This document shows positions 42,735 through 52,300 of a DNA stretch of 64,000 bases, piece by piece. The position numbers and the translations under genes are program-made. Each line of letters opens with the position of its first letter. Within the stretch, counting starts at the first letter, position 1. The notes under the pieces are model-generated. The model was not told the origin of the DNA. It searched no databases and saw only the letters and a list, made by a program, of their open reading frames with translations. This DNA is from JASGDN01 sp049841275 (GTDB lineage Bacteria > Chloroflexota > Chloroflexia > Thermomicrobiales > UBA6265), in NCBI GenBank assembly GCA_049841275.1, contig JASGDN010000069.1, positions 1 to 64,000 of the forward strand, given 5' to 3'.

Positions 42735-43245
42735 TCAGGTATCAAGCTCCTCGACGCCGGGGTGCGCCAGCGTTTGTCCCAAAGCATCCACGACTTCGTC
42801 AGGGATCGTGCCGCGCATCGACTCGACATCGGGAATACCTGCAGGGACCGGTCTGTGGTCGACCACCAGTCTGAATTCCAGGTGCGCGAGTCGTTCCATA
42901 CCGGGCTGTTCTCATCCGGGGATGACCGTTTGTTCCAGTCCGGATCGTTTATACCGCGATTTGGTTATGGGCGGTCAGGTAGATGTGATACGTGGTGACC
43001 CGGAGGCCATCCCGGATCTCATATCGCAGGCGGCGTCCGCGAAACCTCTGGGTCGTCACGATGGCACCATGCTGGACTTCGACTTTGATGCTGTGCATGG
43101 TTGCCATTTCCTTCGCCTTCTCCTGTTCGGCCACATAGAGCCGCAGCCCGGCGATGACGGCAGCGGATGCGCTCCCTGCGAACGTCGTTGCCTGGTCGAA
43201 GAGGGAAAGGTCATTGTCTGAGACGTAGATATTCTTCGTTGCCAT
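42735..43245 (-). pseudogene. EXLDI-family protein gene, frameshifted twice
   Basis: The intact N-terminal part (ATG 43245 to TAA 42949, 98 codons) starts ATKNIYVSDNDLSLFDQA, which matches EXLDI-family proteins. After one missing base near 42949-42955, another frame reads INDPDWNKRSSP and later DRSLQVFP. A second missing base at the CCC of 42831-42833 brings in DVESMRGTIPDEVVDALG, ending HPGVEELDT at 42735; this is the C-terminal EXLDI-type signature. Together the three frames rebuild a protein of about 170 residues. The family is uncharacterised. As given, only the first part can be made. Confidence 0.68.
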
Positions 43246-43418
43246 AAGCTGACCATAGCACGCGCGATTTCGCCGCGATGCGGGCATGACATCGCGGCGG
43301 CATCGTGACAGCTACGCAAGACGCGCGCCGGTTTCAGGAAACACCCCTCGCCAAGTACGCCCCGGTTGCGGACAATGGCGGCACCGATCCGTCGTCCGCC
43401 CGTTCGGAGGTTCCCGTC

Positions 43419-44897
43419 ATGATTCTGTCGTCTTCGCGATCCGTCGAGCTACCCGCGAACGAGATCGATCTCTGCTACCTGCCGGCGGTGGACCAATGGC
43501 GTCTGCTGGTGGAGCGGCGCCTCTCTGCGCGCGACCTGCTGGAGGCGTATCTCACCCGTCTCGAGCGCATCAACCCGCACATCAACGCGATCGTGACGAT
43601 GCATGCGGATGAAGCGCGCGAGCAGGCACAGGCGGCCGATGACGCGCTGGCGCGTGGGGAAGAACCGGGGCCGTTGCACGGACTCGTGATCGCGCACAAG
43701 GACCTGATGGCGACGAAGGGCATGCGCACGACCTGGGGCAGCAAGCTCTACGAGCATGTCGTGCCGGCAGAGGATGCGGAACCGGCGGTGAAGATGCGGC
43801 AGGCGGGGGCGATCCGGCTCGGGAAGACGAACGTGCCGGAGATGGGTGCGGGGTCCCACACCTTCAACCCGATCTTCGGCGCGACGCGAAATCCCTACGA
43901 TCGCACGAAGAGCGCGGGCGGTTCGTCCGGCGGGGCGGGCGCCGCGCTGGCGAGTGGGTTGCTCAGCCTCGCGGACGGCAGCGACATGGGTGGTTCGCTA
44001 CGGAATCCGGGCTCGTTCAACAACGTCGTCGGATTGCGGCCAGCACCGGGTCGCGTCTCCCGCGTGCCGGTCCTGAACGGCTGGTCGAACCTCTCGGTCG
44101 TTGGTGGGATGGGGCGGACGGTGGCCGATTGCGCCCTGCTCACCGGGGTGCTGTCCGGGTTCGATCCGCGCGATCCGGTCTCCCTGCCCGGTGATGGCAG
44201 CGAGTTCATCGCCATCGCGCACGAGGAACCGGCGCGCTCCCTGAAGGGGCTGCGTGTGGGGTGGTCGCGCGATCTGGGCGGATTGCCCGTCGATCCCACC
44301 GTGACGGATGTGTTGGAGGCGCAGGGACGCCCGGCGCTGGAGGGCCTTGGCGCGGCGGTCCAGGACCTGGAACCGGACCTCGACGGCGCGGAGGAATCGT
44401 TCCGCATCCTGCGGGCGTGGGAGATGGCGCAGTCCTATGGCGACATCTATCGCAAGGACCCGTCGCTGCTGAGCGAGAACGTGCGAAATAACGTGTCGTG
44501 GGGAATTGACCTGACCGCGACGGATATTCACCGCGCATTGCTGGCGCGGACGCAGCTGCACGTGCGGACGGCGGCGCTCTTCGAGCAGATCGACATCCTG
44601 GCGACCCCGGCGGTGCTGATCCCGCCCTTCCCGGTGGACTGGACCTGGCCGCGCGAGGTAGCGGGCGTGCCGCAGCCGGACTATCTCGGCTGGATGCGCG
44701 CGAGTTGGCATATCTCGGCGACGGTGCTGCCGGCGATCTCGGTACCATGCGGATTCACGGCAGATGGGTTGCCGGTGGGCATCCAGTTCGTCGGGCGGGC
44801 ATTGGCGGAGGCGGAGGTGCTGCGCGTCTCGATGGCGTTCGAGGCGGCGAATCCGGTCTGGCGCACGCGGCCATCCTTCCCGGAGGATGCCGTATAG
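43419..44897 (+). CDS. Amidase-signature family amidase
   Basis: A 492-residue amidohydrolase of the GatA-like amidase-signature family. The Ser-cisSer-Lys triad is complete: Lys in VIAHKDLMATKG, cis-Ser in AGGSSGGAGAAL and nucleophile Ser in DGSDMGGSLRNP. Family members hydrolyse amides of aryl, aliphatic or peptide origin; without gatB/gatC neighbours this is probably a catabolic or detoxifying amidase. ATG 43419 follows GGAGG by eight bases, so the longer frame starting at 43305 is not used. Confidence 0.92.
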   Translation: MILSSSRSVELPANEIDLCYLPAVDQWRLLVERRLSARDLLEAYLTRLERINPHINAIVTMHADEAREQAQAADDALARGEEPGPLHGLVIAHKDLMATKGMRTTWGSKLYEHVVPAEDAEPAVKMRQAGAIRLGKTNVPEMGAGSHTFNPIFGATRNPYDRTKSAGGSSGGAGAALASGLLSLADGSDMGGSLRNPGSFNNVVGLRPAPGRVSRVPVLNGWSNLSVVGGMGRTVADCALLTGVLSGFDPRDPVSLPGDGSEFIAIAHEEPARSLKGLRVGWSRDLGGLPVDPTVTDVLEAQGRPALEGLGAAVQDLEPDLDGAEESFRILRAWEMAQSYGDIYRKDPSLLSENVRNNVSWGIDLTATDIHRALLARTQLHVRTAALFEQIDILATPAVLIPPFPVDWTWPREVAGVPQPDYLGWMRASWHISATVLPAISVPCGFTADGLPVGIQFVGRALAEAEVLRVSMAFEAANPVWRTRPSFPEDAV

Positions 44898-45026
44898 GTC
44901 GGGGATGCCTTCGGGGGCCTCCGGGCTCCATATGGTGCGTGTGGTAGGGTCGCCTCGTGATGTGTCGCTACCCTGCAGACGCCTCGATGGCTGGATGCAG
45001 GGGCGGACGAGGAAGGATCTTTTTCA

Positions 45027-45740
45027 ATGGCGCCAGTTCGCGAGATGGATCGTGCGGGAGAGCCGTCGCCGGAGACACTGGAGCAATGGCTCGTCGGTCT
45101 GGCGTCGGACACGCTTGCATCCGAAGGGGGCGCCGACGCCGCACATGATCTGGATCACGTCGTGCGAACGATGGCAATCGCCCGCCGCATCCAGGCGCAC
45201 GAGGGTGGGGAGCTTGCTGTCGTCCTTGCCGCGACGGCGCTCCACGACATCGGGCAGGAACGCGAGCGGCGGGATGGGGGCGACCACGCGGCGATCGGCG
45301 CCGGGATGGCGGGAGACCTGCTGGCGGGGACGCGATTTCCCCGGCACCTGATTCCCGCGGTGCAGCAGGCGATCCGCGAGCACCGGACGACTGGGGGAAC
45401 CTCACCGCGGACCCTGGAGGGAAAGATCCTGTTCGATGCCGACAAGATCGACAGTCTCGGTGCGGTGGGGATCGCGCGCCTCTATTGCATCGCCGGCATG
45501 CACGGCCAGAAGGTCTACGCGCCGGTGCCCGCATCGATCGGTCGTCCGGTGTCGACGGAGACGCTGCTTGCTCTGCGCAGACGTCCCGACTATTCGTCGA
45601 GCATCGAGTTCGCGCTCCTGCTCGCGGACCTTCCGGACCGGTTCCTGACTGCGACGGGCCGAGCGATGGCGGAGGAGCGTCATGCCTACATGCGAGGGTT
45701 CTTCCAGCGGCTGCAGCAGGAAGTCGAGGGAGACCGGTAA
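45027..45740 (+). CDS. HD-domain hydrolase
   Basis: A 237-residue HD-superfamily phosphohydrolase of the YedJ type. The metal residues appear as HDLDHVVRT (first His), AATALHDIGQE (HD) and a later LIPAVQQAIREHR; DADKIDSLGAVGIAR is the conserved D-containing helix of this subgroup. It probably acts on nucleotides or other phosphate esters in the cytosol. GGAAGGA lies nine bases before ATG 45027. It converges on the iron-permease-like gene. Confidence 0.87.
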   Translation: MAPVREMDRAGEPSPETLEQWLVGLASDTLASEGGADAAHDLDHVVRTMAIARRIQAHEGGELAVVLAATALHDIGQERERRDGGDHAAIGAGMAGDLLAGTRFPRHLIPAVQQAIREHRTTGGTSPRTLEGKILFDADKIDSLGAVGIARLYCIAGMHGQKVYAPVPASIGRPVSTETLLALRRRPDYSSSIEFALLLADLPDRFLTATGRAMAEERHAYMRGFFQRLQQEVEGDR

Positions 45741-45757
45741 GCGTTACGTCGGCCTGG

Positions 45758-46132
45758 CTATGGACGTGACAGCGCCGCGGTATCGCTGGCTTTGGCTTCG
45801 TACCGTTGCTTCTCCTCGTCCAGATCGTCCTCGGTCTGGTCCTCCGCGTCCAGCACGCGATCGTTCGTCTCCTTGAGCGCCGAGATGATCTCGTCGAGCT
45901 TGATGTGCATGGCCTCGGAATCGCGGTTCTGGGTGCTCTGGACGAGGAAGACCATCAGGAAGGTGATGATGGTGGTGCTGGTATTGATGACCAGCTGCCA
46001 CGTCTCGGAGAACCCGAAGAATGGTCCGGAAACGGCCCACACCGCAACGAAGGCAACCGCTACGACGAAAGCCAGGTAGTGCCCCGCGAACGCCGATGCT
46101 TTTCGCGAGAATGCCGCGAACCATTTCGCCAT
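45758..46132 (-). CDS. Low-affinity iron permease-like membrane protein
   Basis: 124 residues of the low-affinity iron permease (Fet4-like) family. Two membrane segments occur (AFVVAVAFVAVWAVSGPFFG and the TWQLVINTSTTIITFLMVFLVQ signature), followed by NRDSEAMHIKLDEII and an acidic coiled tail. The bacterial versions are about this length, and their iron role is inferred from the fungal homologue. AAGGGGG lies seven bases before ATG 46132. It is divergent from the broken GGDEF gene and 3 kb from a VIT-type metal transporter with a Fur-type box. Confidence 0.85.
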   Translation of the reverse strand: MAKWFAAFSRKASAFAGHYLAFVVAVAFVAVWAVSGPFFGFSETWQLVINTSTTIITFLMVFLVQSTQNRDSEAMHIKLDEIISALKETNDRVLDAEDQTEDDLDEEKQRYEAKASDTAALSRP

Positions 46133-46326
46133 GTCGGGACCCCCTTTTGTCGGTCGATGCACCGTATCGCTGATCGTCGTGTTGGCGCGCGAACCGTTCG
46201 TGCGTCTGTCGATGACTGGACGCAGGATTCGCACCGTCTTTCGTCCGCCACAGCACATGCCCCGATCGGATCACGGTGTCGAAGATCGGGCATTCGTCTC
46301 GCGTTCGGGGTTGGAATAACGTCGTT

Positions 46327-46354
46327 TTGTGATTATGTATGGTATACATATAAG
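46327..46354 (+). promoter_or_regulatory. Promoter with spacer palindrome before the GGDEF gene
   Basis: TTGTGA (46327-46332) and TATAAG (46349-46354) stand 16 bases apart. A perfect 7-3-7 palindrome TATGTATGGTATACATA (46334-46350) fills the spacer. The site is the most AT-rich spot nearby and lies just upstream of GTG 46372. It is a candidate operator for an unknown regulator. Confidence 0.5.
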
Positions 46355-46371
46355 ATAATTTTGCGTATAGC

Positions 46372-47462
46372 GTGGTGGACGGCAAGCGGATCGAGACTAC
46401 AGGACATGCGATCGACGTGACGGCCTTCGACGAGTTCACTCTGCAGCGATACGCAGCCGGGGCCGTCCCGCTGACGCTGGCGGCGGCTGTGGGGAGCTTG
46501 CCAGTGTTCGGGGTGATCCGGCGGGCCGATGTCCTCCTGTGGTGGCAGACGGCGCTGGCGTTGGGCGGCGTGGCGATGCTCTTCGTGCTTGCCTGGCTGA
46601 GCCGGGTGTGCGCGCGGCGTCTGCGGCTGGTGCCGGTCGCGGTATGCCTGGTCGGGTTCGCCGGGATCGCCACCGCCCTGGCATCGTGGGAGGTATGGCT
46701 GACGCATCGCGGGGGCCGGCCGTGCTGCCGACCGCGATGATCATCGCCCTGTTCGTGGCCAGTTTCAGCCTTCGCTACTGGCAGGTGATCGTGTCGTGGG
46801 CGGTGGTGATGGTGCCGATCCTGATGTTCGCCAGCCTGGAACCGGCATCGGTGCCCCAGCAGACGAGCCTGTTCATCCGGTTCACGGCCCTGATGCTCGT
46901 GACCACCACAATTCTCTACGGCGCGTTGATCCGGATGAAGCGGAGCTATTTCGACCTGATCGACCGGCTGCAGGTGCAGAGCCGGACGGATGCGTTGACC
47001 GGCCTGCTCAACCGCCGCGCCTGGCTGGATGATGCGGGGCATGCGCTCGCGGCATAGCGATTCCGCGATCCAATCGTGCTCTATCTCGATGTGGACTACT
47101 TCAAGCGCACCAATGACATGCATGGGCATGCCGAAGGGGATCGCGTGCTGGTGGAGCTTGCCAGGGCATTGCGCGAGATGTTCGGCCCGGATGCCTGCAT
47201 CGGCCGGTTCGGGGGCGACGAGTTCACGATCTTCCTGTCCGAAACGCCCAATGCCCCGATCGTGGAGCGCGTGGAGTCGTTGCGGAAGTGCGCAGCCACG
47301 ATCCCGGTGACGATCAGCGTCGGGTCGGCGAGCGTGCGTGATACTGGCATGCTCGCCGAGGCGATGGCGCGGGCGGATGCGGCGTTGTTGGCGGCCAAGG
47401 CCGCCGGGCGCAACCGGCACGTCGGTGAAGCGGAGTTTGCGGCATTGTCCGCAGTTGCCTGA
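46372..47462 (+). pseudogene. Membrane GGDEF-domain diguanylate cyclase, broken by a frameshift and an amber codon
   Basis: The first frame (GTG 46372) gives three membrane segments and then runs out of phase at GGGGG 46711-46715. One more G restores AVLPTAMIIALFVASFSLRYW, two more segments and the GGDEF lead-in (RTDALTGLLNRR). TAG at 47055-47057 then interrupts, and the same frame resumes as RFRDPIVLYLDVDYFKR and RFGGDEFTIFL, ending at 47462. The CAG-to-TAG change would be one transition. The catalytic GGDEF and the D of DVDYF are intact; there is no RxxD inhibitory site. If read through, it would make cyclic di-GMP at the membrane. As given it is inactive. Confidence 0.8.
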
Positions 47463-47479
47463 TGCGTGCCTACATGAAT

Positions 47480-47521
47480 GATCGTCCCGGAACGTTCCTG
47501 ACGAAGCGTTCCGGGACGATC
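47480..47521. terminator. Bidirectional hairpin after the GGDEF and DedA genes
   Basis: GATCGTCCCGGAACG-12-CGTTCCGGGACGATC is a perfect 15-base stem between two convergent stops. Confidence 0.75.
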
Positions 47522-47544
47522 GATACCTCAGGACGGTCTAGATG

Positions 47545-48198
47545 CTAGATGCCGCTGGAGGGTGGGTGTTGCTCGGCGCGGATTTCGCGGAGGCGGTGCC
47601 AGACGAACCAGGCGATCACCAGCAGGATCAGTCCGGCGATCGGATAGTCCAGGATGCGAATGCGCTCCCGGAAATCCTCCCAGTTCGGTCCCCACTTGTA
47701 GCCCACCGCCGCCAACGGCACCGACCACAGGAACGACCCGACGAAGGTCAACACCGAGAACCGCACCAGGTTCATCTCGGCGATGCCCGCCGGGATCGAG
47801 ATGAACGTGCGCACCACCGGCAACAACCGCGAGAGGAAGACCGCCCACTCCCCCCAACGCTGGAAGAACCCTTCCGCCCGGTCGATGTCCTTCTTCGTGA
47901 GCAACACCCACTTGCCGTAACGCTCGATCAGCGGGCGTCCGGCGACCATGCCGAGGTAATAGGCGATCAGGGAGCCCACGAGGTTGCCGACCGCCCCCCA
48001 GAACCCGGCGAGGACAACGCCCTGCCAGCCGAGGTGGTGCTCGGCGACGAGCAGCCAGCCGGCGAGGGGCATGGTGATCTCGGAGGGGAGGGGGATGCAG
48101 GCGCTTTCGATCGTCATCGCCAGGACGACTCCCCACCAGCCCACGGCATCAAACCATGAGCGGATGAGATCGATCATCGCCGTTTCCAGTCCGTGCAT
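47545..48198 (-). CDS. DedA/SNARE-associated family membrane protein
   Basis: A 217-residue membrane protein with the DedA hallmarks: an N-terminal helix ending ESACIPLPSEITMPLAGW, a GNLVGSLIAYYLGMVAGR segment and the conserved FFQRWGEWAVFLSRLLPVVRTFISIPAGIAEMN region (R in the re-entrant motif). DedA proteins act as undecaprenyl-phosphate or phospholipid flippases in several bacteria. ATG 48198 is favoured by GGAG nine bases upstream; ATG 48177 is an alternative. Confidence 0.88.
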   Translation of the reverse strand: MHGLETAMIDLIRSWFDAVGWWGVVLAMTIESACIPLPSEITMPLAGWLLVAEHHLGWQGVVLAGFWGAVGNLVGSLIAYYLGMVAGRPLIERYGKWVLLTKKDIDRAEGFFQRWGEWAVFLSRLLPVVRTFISIPAGIAEMNLVRFSVLTFVGSFLWSVPLAAVGYKWGPNWEDFRERIRILDYPIAGLILLVIAWFVWHRLREIRAEQHPPSSGI

Positions 48199-48366
48199 GG
48201 AATCAGACTCCGAAGTGAGCCTGTCTGCGGGCAGACCGTGGTCGGTGGGTGAACGCAGGCAGGACCGATGCTGTGACGATGGCAAGAACCCGGCGCAACG
48301 CATCCAGAACCGGATGCGCGAACCGCAGAATCATACGCTGAAGTCTCGATTCCATGCGGAGTTGAA

Positions 48367-49146
48367 TCATCCTCCGATGGTCGTGCCGAGCAGCTTTCCG
48401 ATTCCCCAGGTCACCAGCATCGTCAGCACGCCCATCCCGACGTTCCTCAGTACCGCCGGACGCGCCGGGGCGCCGCCGAGCTTCGCACTGACGTAGCCGG
48501 TGAGGAAGAGTCCGATCGCCACGGCGATCACGCTGAAGAGCACGCGCTCGTCGTCCAGGGGAATTGCCATCGCCAGCAGGGGCAGCGCCGCGCCGACCGT
48601 GAAGGCGACGAACGAACTGAGCGCCGCCGCCCACGGATTCGTCAACTCCTCCGAGTCGATGCCCAGCTCCATCTCCGCGTGGGCCTTCAGGGCGTCCTCC
48701 TGGGTCAGTTCTCGCGCGACCTGCGCCGCCAGGTGCGGCGAGAGACCTCGCTCCTCGTAGAGGCGTGCGAGTTCGCGCTCTTCCTCCTCCGGAATGGTCG
48801 CCAGTTCCCAGCACTCCTTCGCCAGCGCGGCGGTTTCCGTGTCGCGCTGGGTGCTGACCGAGACATACTCGCCGCCCGCCATCGAGAAGGCCCCGGCAAC
48901 GGTCGCCGCGACGCCGGCGGTGAAGATCTCCCGCAGCGACGATGTTGCCCCGGCGACGCCGACCACCACGCCCGCGACCGAGACGATGCCGTCGTTCGCG
49001 CCAAGCACTCCCGCGCGAAGCCAGTTCAGGCGCGCGCCCAGCGTGCGATCGTGGGGTTCCGGGCCGTGCTCTGGTGCAGTGAACGGGGGGTCGTTCGGAT
49101 GCGGGACGAGGGGTAAAGGCGTGACGGCAGGGGTCGGGGAACTCAT
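48367..49146 (-). CDS. VIT1/CCC1-family metal transporter
   Basis: 259 residues with about five membrane segments. The signature of the family is intact: LRAGVLGANDGIVSVAGVVVG in helix 1, GAFSMAGGEYVSVSTQRDTE in helix 2, and a long Glu-rich cytoplasmic metal-binding loop (EEEERELARLYEERG) before the last helices. It moves Fe2+ or Mn2+ out of the cytosol. ATG 49146 has GGAAAG six bases upstream. A Fur-type box lies on its promoter, so it should respond to iron. Confidence 0.9.
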   Translation of the reverse strand: MSSPTPAVTPLPLVPHPNDPPFTAPEHGPEPHDRTLGARLNWLRAGVLGANDGIVSVAGVVVGVAGATSSLREIFTAGVAATVAGAFSMAGGEYVSVSTQRDTETAALAKECWELATIPEEEERELARLYEERGLSPHLAAQVARELTQEDALKAHAEMELGIDSEELTNPWAAALSSFVAFTVGAALPLLAMAIPLDDERVLFSVIAVAIGLFLTGYVSAKLGGAPARPAVLRNVGMGVLTMLVTWGIGKLLGTTIGG

Positions 49147-49205
49147 CGGCATCTTTCCGTAGCAGGAGGGTGCGAACCTGGGGGCACATGCGTGACCGTA
49201 TCCTC

Positions 49206-49234
49206 ACCATATTTTACATGAGAATTATTCTCAA
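49206..49234 (-). promoter_or_regulatory. Promoter with Fur-type box upstream of the VIT transporter gene
   Basis: On the minus strand TTGAGA (49234-49229), a 17-base spacer and TATGGT (49211-49206) form a promoter. A perfect 7-1-7 palindrome TGAGAATTATTCTCA (49219-49233) overlaps the -35, one base different per arm from the classic TGATAAT-n-ATTATCA. It is in the position where a Fur-family repressor would block transcription; for an efflux-type gene, control by a relative such as PerR or Mur is also possible. Confidence 0.7.
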
Positions 49235-49338
49235 ATAAAGACGAATCCCGGAAGGTCGACATCGCCGGGAGATTTCGGGCATCATCCGGACATGGACCAG
49301 TCCGCGATCCCAGCACCATCGTTCCTGTCACCCATCGG

Positions 49339-52300
49339 ATGGACCGCATGCCGCCCGTGATTCCCATCATTCCCCACGACGCGCCGGGACCGTATGCCGT
49401 CGCGCCTACCGATGTCGCCCAGTTCATTCGCCTCGGGCAGTGCCAGCGCTACCTCCGCCTGCATCTGGCCGAGCGGACCGGGCATTCCCGTTTCATGCGC
49501 GATGCCGGAGTGGCCGTGCAGACGATCCCGCCGCTGCTGACGCAGTCGGGACGGGCGTTCGAGTTGGCGACCGAACGCGATATCAAGATGTGCTTTCCCT
49601 TGCACCGCTGCTCCCCGGAGGACCGGCAGGTATCGGGTCTGGCCAACGACAACGAGACGGTGGTGGAGCTTGCCCGGGTGTTGCCGCCGGGCGAGGTGGT
49701 TGTGGTGTTGCAGCCGCGCGTGGAGGCGGTAGTCGGGCGATGGAGCCTGCGTGGCGATCTCGACCTGCTGCGGCTGGAGCGGGACCTGGAAGGTCGCCTC
49801 CACATCCTGATCGCGGACATGAAGTCGTCCACGGCGGCCAAGGTCGAGCACCGGCTGCAGGTGGCCTTCTACCACCGGATGCTGTCGGCCGTGCTGCACG
49901 ACGCCGGGATCCGGCACGCGCCGATCGACCTGGCGATCCTCTACCGCGGTCCTGCGCCGGCAGGGGAAGACGATCCGGAAGCAGCCCTGACCGAGCAGCA
50001 GCAGGCCCAGCGCGAGGATGCCGGGCGGATGTTCGGGGCGACGAGCGGCCTGCTGGAGCGCATCGCGGATGTCGATGCGTACCTCGGGGCGGCGAACGAG
50101 CTCGTCCTGGGCGAGCAGTCGACCGCGAGCCGGGTGCTGGCGACGCCGTTCGACGACCTGCCCTTCCATCTCGGAACGATCTGCGACGGGTGCGCCTACA
50201 ACGCCTTCTGCATGAAGCAGTGCGCGGAGGCCGACGATCTCTCGTTGATCCCCCACATCAGTGCGGGAGAGAAGAGCGCCCTTCGCGCGGCCGATGTCAC
50301 GACGGTCCGGGAGCTGGCGCGGCTGAAGGACCTGGAGCACAAGGGCACGATCCAGGTCGATGGCGAGACCGTTCCGCACACGGTATTGCGACCACGTCCG
50401 GAGACGGCGGTGCTGACCCGGCGGCTGGCGGCGACCTGGCCGGTGGGACCGAATCTCGACGAACTGATCTTCCGCGCCCGGCGTTATCGTGCCTGGGTCG
50501 GGGACGACATCGACGCGGTTTCGGACATCCCGAATACCGGCTACAGCTCGCTGCCCTGCGTCGATGCCGAGCACAATCCGAACCTCGTCCGCGTCTATCT
50601 CGATGCCCAGCACGATTACCTGAACGACCGTGTCGCCATGCTTGGGGCATTGGTGGTGGGGGCGAAGGACGGCGCGACGATGCCCGACCGTCGCCGGAGC
50701 ATCGTCCGTCTCGCCGAACGGCAGCCGCACGATGCCGGGGTGGAGCAAGACTTGCTGCTGGACTGGATCGATGCGATCCTCCGCGCGGTAGTCGAGGTCG
50801 CCGATCCATTGCCGAACGTCCAGGGTGTTCCCTCCGCGCCGGTCCATCTGATCTTCTTCAACGCCTTTGCGCAGAACGTGTTGCTGGAGGCATTGGGACG
50901 CCATGCGACCGACGTGCTGGGAGCGACGGCGCTCTACGACTTCGTGACGCAGACGGCGGCTTTCGATTCGCCGCTGGTGAGCTACCTCGACCGCGAGATC
51001 AAGGCGCAGAAGAACTACCCGATGGTCTGCCAGTCGTTGCAGTCCGTCGCGGCGTTGCTGGGGTTCGACTGGGACGAGCCGGACCCATACCGGACGATTT
51101 TCCGCGAGCGCCTCTTCGATTATCGCGCGCAACTGGACGGGGACGCGCTGGCCAGGGACGACGTGCGCGGCCACACCTGGTACACGAGCAAGGCACGGTT
51201 CGACAGCCAGATCCCGCTGGAATACGTTCATGCCGCCTGGGGCGAGCTGCCGGACGACGAATCCCTGAAGCCGTACCGCGCGGCAACCCGCGAATCCCTA
51301 CTCGGGTTCGCGGCGCGGCGGCTGGAGGCGATGGAGTGGATTGCCGGGGACATCCGTGGGAACCGGCAGACGACGCAGACGCCCTTCGCGTTGCCCGACC
51401 TGGCGGCGTTCACGGCGAAGGCGTCCACGCTGGCCGAGGCGCTGGACGAGTTCCTCACGATCGAGCGGCATGTCGAACTGGCGGCGTGGAAGGGCGCGCG
51501 CAACAAGTCGCCTGAGGAGCGCGTGCTGGATGGCGAGGCTCTGGTCGTCTCCTTTCGCGACGAGGATCAGGACCCGGAGATGCTGGCCCGGTACCGGGAG
51601 TTCGCGCGCCGGGAACGGTTGGACGAGCAGTATCGGGATGCCTTCCGTGCCGCACATCCCGGCGAGCCGGTGAAACTGACGGACGCGCAGAAGGCGGAGA
51701 CGAAGCGCGATCCCGAGGGGATCGTTCTCCGGATGCGGGTGGAGGTGCGGGATGTCGCCTGCGACCTCGACGAGGCGCTAACGCTCTCCTCGATCAAGCC
51801 GGGGGAGCGGCTGGTCCTTGCGTCGCGCTGGGAGGTCGATTCGCGGCCCGACAAGGACAAGACCCCCTACACGCCCACGCCGAAAAGCCTGCTCTACCGG
51901 ATGCGGGTCGAGCTCCAGCGGCTGGAGGTGGCGCGGGACGAGGACGGCCAGGCGACCGCCGCCATCGCGGAGATCGGCCTGCTCAAGCAATTTGGCGGCA
52001 AATCGGAGCGCGGCTACAGCTTTGGCGGACATGCTGTCGCGATCGATGATGGAGAGACCTTCTCGCTCGATCCCGACCCGAACAATTTCTACGGGGCCTG
52101 GCTGGCGAAGGTGACGGAGGGATTGGTCGCGGGTGGCGAGAACGCGATCTACGCTCATCTTGCCGGAGAGGCGCTGCCGCCGGTGATCTGGCCCGAAGCG
52201 GCAGCAGCGGGGCAGGCACGCTTCCTGGCCGGACTGGACGCCCTGTACGCGGCGGGTGCGCTCCACGATTTCGAGCCGGGCAAGCGCGACTACATCGGTG

